Under the pieces are notes generated by a model. The model did no database searches. It was not told the DNA's origin and worked only from the letters and a program-made list of their open reading frames with translations. The translations under genes and the position numbers were made by a program. Of a stretch of 64,000 bases of DNA, positions 35,732-42,969 are shown in pieces; the first letter of the stretch is position 1, and each line of letters opens with the position of its first letter. Origin of the DNA: Streptomyces sp. Ru72. Lineage in GTDB: Bacteria; Actinomycetota; Actinomycetes; Streptomycetales; Streptomycetaceae. The stretch covers positions 1 through 64,000 of the forward strand of contig NZ_PQSR01000029.1 of assembly GCF_002920635.1 (NCBI RefSeq), in the 5' to 3' direction.

Positions 35732-36799
35732 CTAGGGGAGGGTAACGACCGTGGCGGCGTAGACGAGACCCGCCCCGAAGCCGATGACGAGCGCGGTGTC
35801 GCCGCTCTTCGCCTCGCCGGTCGCCAGGAGCCGCTCCATCGCGAGCGGGATCGAGGCGGCCGAGGTGTTGCCGGTGGTGCGGATGTCACGGGCGACCGTG
35901 ACGTGCTCCGGCAGCCCCAGAGTCTTCACCATCGAGTCGATGATCCGCACATTGGCCTGGTGCGGGATGAAGACGTCCAGGTCGTCCGGGGTGATCCCGG
36001 CCGCGTCCAGCGCCTGCTGGGCGACCTTCGCCATCTCGAACACGGCCCAGCGGAACACCGCCTGGCCCTCCTGAGTGATCGCGGGGAACTTGACGTTGCC
36101 CTCGCTGTCCACCGGGAGCTGGGAGACGTCGCCGGTGGGGGTGCCCCCGCTCGAGCGAAGCCGAGAGTGGGGGAGGAAGGCGTTCCACGGCACCGTCTGC
36201 TTGATCGTCTCGGACTTGTCGCCCTCGGAACCCCACACGGTCGGACCGATGTGCGGCTCCTCGGAGGGACCCACGACGACCGCGCCGGCACCGTCGCCGA
36301 ACAGGAAGGCGGTGGCCCGGTCCTCGAGGTCCGTCAGGTCCGACAGCCGCTCCACGCCGATGACGAGGACGTACTCCGCGGAGCCCTCGACGACCATGCC
36401 CTTGGCGAGCGTGAGGCCGTAGCCGAAGCCCGCGCAGCCCGCCGAGATGTCGAAGGCCGCGGCCTTGTCCGTGCCGAGCTTGTCGGCGATCTCGGTGGCG
36501 ACGGCCGGGGTCTGGCTGAAGTGCGAGACGGTGGAGACGACGACCGCGCCGATCTGGTCGGCGGCGATCCCGGCGTCGGCGATCGCCTTGCCGGCCGCCT
36601 CGATCGACATCGCGGCGACGGTCTCCTCGTCGTTCGCCCAGTGCCGGGTCTCGATGCCGGAGCGGGAGCGGATCCACTCGTCGGAGGAGTCGATCTTCTC
36701 CAGGATCACCTCGTTCGGCACCACCCGGACCGGACGGTACCCGCCGACGCCGAGGATGCGCGCGTAGGGGGCGCCTTTGCGTGCCTTGATCTTCGACAT
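35732..36799 (-). CDS. fabH: Beta-ketoacyl-ACP synthase III with an in-frame insertion
   Basis: 355 residues. Starts fatty-acid synthesis by condensing acyl-CoA (in streptomycetes often branched) with malonyl-ACP. Triad: Cys122 in DISAGCAGFGYG, His in FIPHQANVRI and Asn in GNTSAASIP. Compared with the S. coelicolor protein as I remember it, residues about 209-221 (LPHSRLRSSGGTP) are an insertion; it is encoded by the 37-bp G/C palindromic element at 36137-36173, and the frame continues correctly. The insertion is in a surface region between the halves of the core, so the enzyme is probably still active, as expected for an essential gene. Second gene of the FAS operon, 17 bp after fabD. Confidence 0.96.
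   Translation of the reverse strand: MSKIKARKGAPYARILGVGGYRPVRVVPNEVILEKIDSSDEWIRSRSGIETRHWANDEETVAAMSIEAAGKAIADAGIAADQIGAVVVSTVSHFSQTPAVATEIADKLGTDKAAAFDISAGCAGFGYGLTLAKGMVVEGSAEYVLVIGVERLSDLTDLEDRATAFLFGDGAGAVVVGPSEEPHIGPTVWGSEGDKSETIKQTVPWNAFLPHSRLRSSGGTPTGDVSQLPVDSEGNVKFPAITQEGQAVFRWAVFEMAKVAQQALDAAGITPDDLDVFIPHQANVRIIDSMVKTLGLPEHVTVARDIRTTGNTSAASIPLAMERLLATGEAKSGDTALVIGFGAGLVYAATVVTLP
36137..36173 (-). repeat. 37-bp G/C palindromic element inside fabH
   Basis: Read on the minus strand it begins CCCCCACTCTCGGCTTCGC and ends GAGCGGGGGCACCCCC. It combines an outer CCCCC/GGGGG hairpin with a second mini-palindrome GGGGGCACCCCC. A copy at 62610-62646 differs at only two positions and lies in a different gene. 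Shorter relatives occur at 44065 and 54101. Confidence 0.85.
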
Positions 36800-36815
36800 G
36801 CTCTCGCTCTCCTGA

Positions 36816-37754
36816 TCAGGCGCTGTGCTCGGCGACGAGTTCGCGAGCCGCGTCGAGGTCGTCGGGGGTCTTCAGGGCGAGGGTCTTGACGCCCGGCAGC
36901 GCGCGCTTGGCGATGCCGGTGAGGGTGCCGCCGGGGCACACCTCGATCAGCGCGGTCGCGCCCAGCTTCTCGAAGGTCTCCATGCACAGGTCCCAGCGGA
37001 CCGGGTTGGCGACCTGGCCGACCAGGCGCTTGAGCACCTCGGCTCCGGTCTCGACGGTCTGGCCGTCCTTGTTGGAGACGTATGTGACCTGCGGGTCGGC
37101 GGGCGTCAGCGCCTCGGCGGCGTGCGCGAGGGCGTCGACCGCGGGGGCCATGTGGTGGGTGTGGAAGGCGCCGGCCACCTTCAGCGGTACGACCCGGCGC
37201 ACACCCTCGGGCTTGTCCGCCTCCAGGGCGGCGAGCTGCTCCAGGGTGCCGGCGGCCACGATCTGCCCGGCGCCGTTCACGTTCGCCGGGGTCAGGCCGA
37301 GCTTGTCCAGGTGCGGGATCGTCGTCTCGGGGTCGCCGCCGAGCAGGGCCGACATGCCGGTGGGAGTGATCGCGGCGGCGTCCGCCATGGCCAGGCCCCG
37401 CTTGCGGACCAGGGTCAGCGCGGCGGTGTCGCCGAGGACGCCCGCGAAGGCCGCCGCGGTGATCTCACCGACGCTGTGTCCGGCGACGGCACCGGGGACG
37501 CCCGCCGCGTCAGCGGCAAGTGTGTCGATACCGAGTGCCGCGGCGGACAGCAGCCCGGCGGCCACCAGCAGCGGCTGGGCGACGGCGGTGTCCCGGATGG
37601 CGTCGGCGTCGGCCTGCGTGCCGTAGTGGACGAGGTCCAGTCCGATGGCCTCCGACCAGGCGCCGACGCGGTCGGCGGCGCCGGGGAGGTCGAGCCAGGA
37701 GGTCAGGAAGCCGGGCGTCTGGGCGCCCTGGCCGGGAGCGACGAGTACGAGCAC
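36816..37754 (-). CDS. fabD: Malonyl-CoA:ACP transacylase
   Basis: 312 residues. Transfers malonate from CoA to AcpP and so feeds fatty-acid and also polyketide synthesis. N-terminal VLVLVAPGQGAQTPGFLTSW, nucleophile Ser94 in VAGHSVGEITAAAF, catalytic His in KVAGAFHTHHMAPAV. The GTG at 37754 (MLVLVAPGQG) is preferred: AGAGAGAG lies 7 nt upstream, and it matches the known S. coelicolor start; GTG at 37760 would be too close to that site. First gene of the FAS operon; an inverted repeat (37821) and fasR lie upstream. Confidence 0.97.
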   Translation of the reverse strand: MLVLVAPGQGAQTPGFLTSWLDLPGAADRVGAWSEAIGLDLVHYGTQADADAIRDTAVAQPLLVAAGLLSAAALGIDTLAADAAGVPGAVAGHSVGEITAAAFAGVLGDTAALTLVRKRGLAMADAAAITPTGMSALLGGDPETTIPHLDKLGLTPANVNGAGQIVAAGTLEQLAALEADKPEGVRRVVPLKVAGAFHTHHMAPAVDALAHAAEALTPADPQVTYVSNKDGQTVETGAEVLKRLVGQVANPVRWDLCMETFEKLGATALIEVCPGGTLTGIAKRALPGVKTLALKTPDDLDAARELVAEHSA

Positions 37755-37820
37755 TCTCACACTCTCTCTTGGGGACGGCCGGGGCCGCCCGTGGGGACAA
37801 GGACGAAGAACCGCAGGGGG

Positions 37821-37841
37821 TTTTGTGGGCCCCCGACAAAA
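37821..37841. promoter_or_regulatory. Inverted repeat between fasR and fabD, likely FasR site
   Basis: TTTTGT (37821-37826), 9-bp GC spacer, ACAAAA (37836-37841), unusually AT-rich arms, 67 bp upstream of the fabD start and just after the fasR stop. FasR is known to bind the fabD promoter region in S. coelicolor; assigning this repeat as the site is inference. Confidence 0.5.
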
Positions 37842-37843
37842 GA

Positions 37844-39049
37844 CTAGGTCTGGGGATCACCCTCGGCCAGACGCCCCAGGATCAGCGCGATCCGCAACGT
37901 GAACGCGGAGCGTACATCAGAGGGCGACCAACCGGTGACGTCAGTCACACGTCGGAGCCGGTAGCGGACGGTGTTCGGGTGAACGAAGAGCATGCGTGCG
38001 GCGCCCTCGAGACTGGACGCCTGCTCCAGATACACGCTGAGCGTTTCCAGGAGCGCCGAGCCCGCCTCCTCCAGCGGTCTGTAGATCTCCTCCACCAGTT
38101 GCTCGCGCGCGCTCGGATCGCCTGCGATCGCGCGCTCCGGCAGCAGATCGTCCGCCAGGACCGGGCGCGGTGCGTCCTGCCAGGCAGAACACGCCTTCAG
38201 TCCCGCGGCGGCGGCCTGCGCGGACCGGGTGGCGGCGAGCAGATCGGGCACGATCGGCCCGGCGACGACCGGCCCGGCGGCGAACGGCCCGATCAGCGAC
38301 TTGGCGACGGCGAGCGGATTGTCACTGCCGCCGGCGATGACCACGAGCCGGTCCCCGAGCACCCCGGTGAGGACCTGCAACTTGGCGTGCCGGGCAGCCC
38401 GTCGAATGGCCTCCACCGTCAACTCGCTGTCACCGTCGGGCGCCGTACCCAGCACCACGCACACATGTTCAGGCGAGTTCCAGCCAAGTGCGGCGGCCCG
38501 GCTGACGGCCCCCTCGTCGGCCTCCCCGCTGAGCACGGCGTTCACGACGAGCGACTCGAGCCGCGCGTCCCAGGCGCCGCGGGCCTCGGCGGCCTGGGCG
38601 TAGACCTGCGCGGTGGCGAAGGCGATCTCCCGCGCGTACACCAGGAGCGCCTCGCGCAGCACGGACTCGTCGCCGGGGGCGGCGACCTCGTCGATGGCGG
38701 ACTCCATGACCTCGATGGTGGTGCGCACCATCTCCACGGTCTGCCGCAGGGTGATCGCCCTGGTCAGCTCGCGCGGGGCGGTCCCGAACACGTCGGTGGA
38801 GATGGCCTGCGGGGCGTCCGGGTGCCGGAACCACTCGGTGAACGCGGCGATACCCGCCTGAGCCACCAGCCCGATCCAGGAACGGTTCTCCGGAGGCATC
38901 GCCCGGTACCACGGCAGCGTCTCGTCCATGCGCGCGATGGCCTGCGCGGCGAGGCTTCCGGACGATTTCTCCAGCCGCTTCAGGGTCGCGGCGTGCGGAT
39001 GGATGGAATGCGCTGCGGGCTCGGTGAGGCGGGCTTCGGGTTCGGGCAC
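37844..39049 (-). CDS. fasR: FasR, activator of fatty-acid synthase genes
   Basis: 401 residues, PucR/CdaR-type regulator. The C-terminal HTH_30 domain is clear: LETLSVYLEQASSLEGAARM, LFVHPNTVRYRLRRVTDVTG, SPSDVRSAFTLRIALILGRL. The N-terminal and GGDEF-like middle parts (SLVVNAVLSGEADEGAVSRA; VVLGTAPDGDSELTVEAIRR) probably sense a lipid-related signal. Its place directly upstream of fabD identifies it as FasR, which activates fabD-fabH-acpP-fabF transcription in S. coelicolor. GTG start without a good Shine-Dalgarno sequence. Divergent from the pirin gene. Confidence 0.95.
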   Translation of the reverse strand: MPEPEARLTEPAAHSIHPHAATLKRLEKSSGSLAAQAIARMDETLPWYRAMPPENRSWIGLVAQAGIAAFTEWFRHPDAPQAISTDVFGTAPRELTRAITLRQTVEMVRTTIEVMESAIDEVAAPGDESVLREALLVYAREIAFATAQVYAQAAEARGAWDARLESLVVNAVLSGEADEGAVSRAAALGWNSPEHVCVVLGTAPDGDSELTVEAIRRAARHAKLQVLTGVLGDRLVVIAGGSDNPLAVAKSLIGPFAAGPVVAGPIVPDLLAATRSAQAAAAGLKACSAWQDAPRPVLADDLLPERAIAGDPSAREQLVEEIYRPLEEAGSALLETLSVYLEQASSLEGAARMLFVHPNTVRYRLRRVTDVTGWSPSDVRSAFTLRIALILGRLAEGDPQT

Positions 39050-39133
39050 GGGGACAAGACTGCCTTATCGGGACGGGACCGTGTGGCGGGGGTCCCTGAG
39101 CGCGGGAGGTGCGGGGCTACGGTGGGGGCTGTG

Positions 39134-39790
39134 ATGGACGTACGGCGCGCCGGCGAGCGCTACCGCGGAGGGGACCCTGCCGCCGGGATCGAGTCCCTGC
39201 ACGCCTTCAGCTTCGGCCCGCACTACGACCCGGACAACCTCCGCTTCGGCGCGGTGATCGCCTGCAACGAGGAGCGGCTCGCACCGGGTGCCGGCTTCGA
39301 CGAGCACCCGCACAGCCACACGGAGATCGTCACATGGGTGGTGGAGGGCGTACTGACCCACCGCGACTCCACGGGCCACACATCGGTGATCCGCCCCGGC
39401 GACGTCCAGCGCCTGAGCGCGGGGGCGGGCGTCCGCCACGTCGAACGCAACGACGGTGAGACCCCTCTGGTCTTCGTCCAGATGTGGCTGTCCCCCCTGA
39501 CACCCGGCGGCGACCCGGTCTACGAGGTCGTCCACGGCATCGCCGACTCCACCCCGTACGCGGTCCCGGAGGCGGGCGCGATGCTCCATGTAAGGCGTCT
39601 GGGGGCGGGGGAGCGGACGGCGGTTCCGGACGCGCCGTACCTGTACCTGCACGTGGTGCGTGGCGAAGTGCGGCTGGACGGTGAGGAGTTGCGGCCGGGG
39701 GACGTGGCGCGGATCACGGACGCCAAGGACCTGGAGGCGGTGGCGGTGACGGGGGCGGAACTGCTGGTGTGGGAGATGACGGATCGGTGA
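39134..39790 (+). CDS. Pirin-family bicupin protein
   Basis: 218 residues. Two cupin halves; the N-terminal one carries the metal ligands in FDEHPHSHTEIVTWVVEGVL (three His) and a later His/Glu (AGVRHVERNDGE). Bacterial pirins of this length include quercetin dioxygenase-like enzymes (YhhW type) and redox-linked regulators. Here the actual function is unknown. The C-terminal half (VPDAPYLYLHVVRGEVRLDG; VAVTGAELLVWEM) is a second cupin without metal ligands. ATG chosen with GGTGGGGG upstream; GTG directly before it is possible. Divergent from fasR by 84 bp. Confidence 0.9.
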   Translation: MDVRRAGERYRGGDPAAGIESLHAFSFGPHYDPDNLRFGAVIACNEERLAPGAGFDEHPHSHTEIVTWVVEGVLTHRDSTGHTSVIRPGDVQRLSAGAGVRHVERNDGETPLVFVQMWLSPLTPGGDPVYEVVHGIADSTPYAVPEAGAMLHVRRLGAGERTAVPDAPYLYLHVVRGEVRLDGEELRPGDVARITDAKDLEAVAVTGAELLVWEMTDR

Positions 39791-39844
39791 CCGGCAGGTG
39801 CCGCGCCAGGGTCCGGATCTCTCAACCCCGGCGGCTGAATCCGG

Positions 39845-40477
39845 CTACCTGCGCGCCTGTCCGGCGGATGGTCGAGACCGCGAGGAGATCACCGCGTGCC
39901 CTGCTACGGCGAGGATGACAGCCACCGCAACGAGGCGGATGACGCTCCACGTCGTCGTGGCGACCGATCCTTGCAACGGAGCATCGAAGCGGAGTCGCTG
40001 TGACGTATCGACGACGGCCACCAGCGGAATCAGCAGTCGGAAGGGAAGTCCGCGAAGGCCGTGCCTGCGTGCCAGGTTCCCAGCCAACCCCAAAAGCGCG
40101 CCGAGAGCGCAGGCGACTATGCACCAGAAAACCGTCTTCGACAAGAAGCCGGACCAGTCAACCTGCGTCGTTCGCCCGGTAGGGTCATTCAGGTCGGCTG
40201 CCAGGAATTGTCCCTGCCTCAATTTTGTCGCGTAATAAGCGATTACCGCCGCGACCAAGGCGGCGGGGGCCAGAACGACGGACTCCGTTCTCGAATTTCG
40301 CGCCAGGCCGACACAGAAAGCCAATGCGGCCCAGGACCATCCAGCGGAGAGGACGAGACTTGCCACACGGCCTGCCGAACCGCCGGTCGTGAGAAGCAGG
40401 GGGCCGAGTATCCCCAGCAATGTGCCGGCTGTCAGTGCGGCGACAGGTGCCACGACACGGGATCGATAGGAGAACAC
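39845..40477 (-). CDS. Uncharacterised membrane protein (DUF6518-like)
   Basis: 210 residues with five to six membrane helices: VVAPVAALTAGTLLGILGPL, RVASLVLSAGWSWAALAFCV, SVVLAPAALVAAVIAYYAT, VFWCIVACALGALLGLAG and IRLVAVAVILAVAGHAVI. I do not recognise a functional motif; the pattern is that of small Streptomyces membrane proteins of unknown role. Its codon use is less GC-biased than that of its neighbours, so it may be acquired DNA together with the bacteriocin remnant at 40686. GTG start without a clear ribosome-binding site. Confidence 0.7.
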   Translation of the reverse strand: MFSYRSRVVAPVAALTAGTLLGILGPLLLTTGGSAGRVASLVLSAGWSWAALAFCVGLARNSRTESVVLAPAALVAAVIAYYATKLRQGQFLAADLNDPTGRTTQVDWSGFLSKTVFWCIVACALGALLGLAGNLARRHGLRGLPFRLLIPLVAVVDTSQRLRFDAPLQGSVATTTWSVIRLVAVAVILAVAGHAVISSRSRPSAGQARR

Positions 40478-40631
40478 TGTGTTCGAAAAATCCTTTTCGG
40501 TGGCAGCAAGAGAGCCGTGGAAAGCTCATCTTATGATGGCGGTCGCCGTGAGTCCACGAGATCGCCTGAGCGCCCATCACCCGCGCTGCACTACAGATGC
40601 TCAGGGCTCGGAGGCGGGGCCTTGACATGCT

Positions 40632-40665
40632 GCGGTCCCGGCCGAATGTGGAGCGCCGGGACCGC
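40632..40665 (-). terminator. Terminator of the bacteriocin gene
   Basis: GCGGTCCCGGC (40632-40642) pairs perfectly with GCCGGGACCGC (40655-40665), 20 bp downstream of the bacteriocin-remnant stop codon. Confidence 0.75.
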
Positions 40666-40685
40666 AACGGAAAGCCTAGGGACTC

Positions 40686-40925
40686 TTAGTACGTGGCCCA
40701 GTAGGCGTAGCACGTGTAGGCCCAGCCGGCATCAACGTGGGAATTTGCCCAGCTGCCGGCATTTGCATACGTCTTGTCGTTGCCGTCGGCCATGACCGAT
40801 GTCGCCGAGTGGTACTTCGACGGATGGACGTAGTTGGAGTAGCAGCGCTTGAGGCCCCATGAGCCGGTCGTGGTGCCGTAGCTCCAAGTACCACCGCCGA
40901 CATTGACGGTGCTCATCGGCTTCAC
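40686..40925 (-). pseudogene. Lactococcin 972-family bacteriocin, signal peptide missing
   Basis: The 79-residue frame contains a full mature-like lactococcin 972 domain: GGGTWSYGTTTGSWGLKRCY, SNYVHPSKYHSATSVMADGN, KTYANAGSWANSHVDAGWAY and the aromatic end CYAYWATY. The family inhibits cell-wall (septum) synthesis by binding lipid II and is made with a Sec signal peptide. Here the frame is closed by a TGA 51 bases before the GTG (40925), and neither that frame nor the others upstream encode a hydrophobic leader. The usual immunity/ABC-transporter partners are also absent. It is therefore probably a decayed gene that still has its terminator; a leaderless or intracellular product cannot be excluded. 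Confidence 0.75.
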
Positions 40926-41076
40926 CGACGTCGAGCGGGGATCGGTGAGGTCGGGTCGACGCCGCCCCGGACCTCACCGGTCACCGCCCGCGCCGGGCAT
41001 CCGCGACGACCGCGGGCCCTGAGCCTGTCCATCGGTCACTCGGTCGAGGCGCCGGACGAGCCGGGCAGGGGCGTCC

Positions 41077-41898
41077 TCAGCCCCGCACCTCCGCCAGCAC
41101 CGCATCCGTGAACGGCGTCCACGCCTCGATCGCCCAAGGTCCGAACGCCCGGTCCGTGAGGGCCACGCAGGCCACCCCCGCGTCCGGGTCGACCCACAGG
41201 AACGTCCCCGACTGCCCGAAGTGCCCGAAGGTCCTCGGCGACGAGGAACTCCCCGTCCAGTGCGGCGACTTCGAGTCCCGGATCTCGAACCCGAGCCCCC
41301 AGTCATTGGGGTTCTGGTGCCCGTACCCGGGCAGCACCCCCTTCGTCCCGGGGTACTGCACCGTCATCGCCTCCGCCACCGTCCGCACATCCAGCAGCCG
41401 CGGCGCCTGCACCTCCGCAGCGAACCGCGCCAGATCCGCCACCGTGGAGACGCCGTCCTTCGCCGGGGAGCCGTCGAGCGACGTGGACGACATGCCCAGC
41501 GGCTCCAGGACCGCCTGCCGGGCGTACTCGGCGAACGGGATGTCCGTCGCCTTCGCCACATGGTCGCCCAGCACCTCGAACCCGGCGTTCGAGTACAGCC
41601 GCCGCTCCCCGGGCGCCGACGTCACCCGGTGCTCGTCGAACGCCAGCCCGGACGTGTGCGCGAGCAGATGGCGCACCGTCGCGCCGGGCGGCCCGGCGGG
41701 CTCGTCCAACTCGATCGCCCCCTCCTCGTACGCGACGAGTACCGCGTAGGCGGCGAGCGGCTTGGTGACCGATGCCAGCGGGAAGCGGTGGTCGACCGGA
41801 CCGTGCGTCCCGAGGACGGTGCCGTCCGCGCGGACGACCGCCGCGGCGGCGGTGGGGACGGGCCAGTCAGCGATCAGGGCCGGGCTCTGCAGCGACAT
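41077..41898 (-). CDS. Serine hydrolase, beta-lactamase/DD-peptidase family
   Basis: 273 residues, class C beta-lactamase-like fold. Catalytic Ser43 and Lys46 in the SxxK motif (PLASVTKPLAAY), Tyr in RLYSNAGFEVLG (YxN motif), and the third motif region GHFGQSGTFLWVDPDAG (HxG type). There is no signal peptide, so it is likely cytoplasmic: an esterase or peptidase rather than a secreted beta-lactamase. Stop at 41077; 18 bp separate its start from the end of the acetyltransferase gene on the same strand, so the two form an operon. Confidence 0.93.
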   Translation of the reverse strand: MSLQSPALIADWPVPTAAAAVVRADGTVLGTHGPVDHRFPLASVTKPLAAYAVLVAYEEGAIELDEPAGPPGATVRHLLAHTSGLAFDEHRVTSAPGERRLYSNAGFEVLGDHVAKATDIPFAEYARQAVLEPLGMSSTSLDGSPAKDGVSTVADLARFAAEVQAPRLLDVRTVAEAMTVQYPGTKGVLPGYGHQNPNDWGLGFEIRDSKSPHWTGSSSSPRTFGHFGQSGTFLWVDPDAGVACVALTDRAFGPWAIEAWTPFTDAVLAEVRG

Positions 41899-41916
41899 GC
41901 CCCGAGCCTAAGCGGC

Positions 41917-42396
41917 TCACAGCTGCAGCCGCATCGAGGGGTCCGGCTTGCGTACGAAGCCCAGGGACGCGTACAGCGGCTCCGCCTGGGCGGACGCGTT
42001 CAGGTCGACCTGGGGGACGCCCCGCTCCCGGAACCAGTCGAGCAGCTCCTCCATGCAGGCACGGGCGTAGCCCCGGCGGCGCACGTCCGGATCGGTGGCC
42101 ACGCTGAAGACGTGTCCGACCCGCCCCTGCGGATTGCCGAATCGCCCGATCCGGTACTCGATCGTCCCGGCCACCAGCGCGGCCAGCGCCCCCGGCCGCT
42201 CCGGATGGTCCACGACGAACGCCGCGAAGCCGCCGTCCGGATCGGCGAGCCGGCCGCGCAGGGCCGGCAGGGACTCCTCGTGCCACTCGGTCGAGGAGAC
42301 GGAGGAGCCGGACGGGAAGACCGAATCGATCATCACCTGGCGCAGGCGCAGCACTTCGTGGGCGTCCTCGGGCACGGCCCGGCGTACGAGACTCAT
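41917..42396 (-). CDS. GNAT-family N-acetyltransferase
   Basis: 159 residues. The acetyl-CoA-binding motif A of GNAT enzymes is visible in VGHVFSVATDPDVRRRGYAR (R-R-x-G-Y-A), followed by the alpha-helix ACMEELLDWFRERGV and the end motif ASAQAEPLYASLGFVRKPDP. N-terminal VRRAVPEDAHEVLRLRQVM is typical of the family. Substrate not predictable. ATG at 42394-42396. It is divergent from the MerR gene at 42493 and co-directional with the serine hydrolase. Confidence 0.92.
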   Translation of the reverse strand: MSLVRRAVPEDAHEVLRLRQVMIDSVFPSGSSVSSTEWHEESLPALRGRLADPDGGFAAFVVDHPERPGALAALVAGTIEYRIGRFGNPQGRVGHVFSVATDPDVRRRGYARACMEELLDWFRERGVPQVDLNASAQAEPLYASLGFVRKPDPSMRLQL

Positions 42397-42454
42397 GTCC
42401 CGCACGCTAGCCACAGCCTGTAGGACGGGTCTCGGCATTTTCATTTCATTTCGC

Positions 42455-42485
42455 TTGCTTGGAGTGCACTCCAAGGTTCTAGCGT
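42455..42485 (+). promoter_or_regulatory. MerR-type promoter with 18-bp perfect operator
   Basis: CTTGGAGTGCACTCCAAG (42458-42475) is a perfect 18-bp dyad. It lies within the spacer between TTGCTT (42455-42460) and TAGCGT (42480-42485), which is 19 bp, the overlong spacing that MerR proteins correct by bending DNA. The start codon of the MerR gene follows 8 bp after the -10 box, so the mRNA is nearly leaderless. Confidence 0.8.
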
Positions 42486-42492
42486 GGAGGCC

Positions 42493-42969
42493 ATGACGGT
42501 GATCGAGACCTTGGCCGAGGCGGCCGAAAACGGGACCGACATCTGCGGCGTACCGCCCGGGCGGCACCCCCGCCCCGATGGGCAGGACAGTTACACGATC
42601 AGCGAGGTCGTCGCCTTCACCGGTCTGACGGCGCACACCCTGCGCTGGTACGAGCGGATCGGGCTGATGCCCCACGTGGACCGCTCGCACACCGGGCAGC
42701 GCCGCTACTGCAACGCCGACCTGGACTGGCTCGACCTCGTCGGCAAGCTTCGGCTCACCGGCATGCCCGTCGCCGACATGGTGCGCTACGCCGAGCTGGT
42801 CCGCGCCGGAGACCACACGTACGCCGAGCGCTATGAGCTCCTGGAGGCGACCCGCCGGGACGTGCTCGCCCGGATCGCGGAGCTCCAGGACACGCTCGCG
42901 GTGCTCAACCGGAAGATCGATTTCTACGCGGACGCCGGGCGCGCCCTGGCGTCGGAGAGGCCCCGATGA
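42493..42969 (+). CDS. MerR-family regulator of the aldo/keto reductase operon
   Basis: 158 residues. Unusual N-terminal extension of about 35 residues, then the MerR HTH (YTISEVVAFTGLTAHTLRWY; ERIGLMPHVDRSHTGQRRYC), wing (LDWLDLVGKLRLTGMPVADM) and a C-terminal coiled dimerisation helix (RRDVLARIAELQDTLAVLNR). No cysteine pair for metal binding at the C-terminus, so an organic effector or redox signal is more likely than a metal. The stop overlaps the reductase start (ATGA). It probably activates its own operon through the 42458 operator. Confidence 0.93.
   Translation: MTVIETLAEAAENGTDICGVPPGRHPRPDGQDSYTISEVVAFTGLTAHTLRWYERIGLMPHVDRSHTGQRRYCNADLDWLDLVGKLRLTGMPVADMVRYAELVRAGDHTYAERYELLEATRRDVLARIAELQDTLAVLNRKIDFYADAGRALASERPR

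Noticed and set aside
37755..37760. fabD start at the GTG at 37760
   Set aside because: It would be only about one base from the purine-rich ribosome-binding site; GTG at 37754 is correctly spaced and gives the N-terminus of the known homologue.
41077..41898. Antibiotic-resistance beta-lactamase
   Set aside because: The SxxK and YxN motifs are there, but there is no export signal and the gene is paired with an acetyltransferase; a cytoplasmic esterase or peptidase is more likely.
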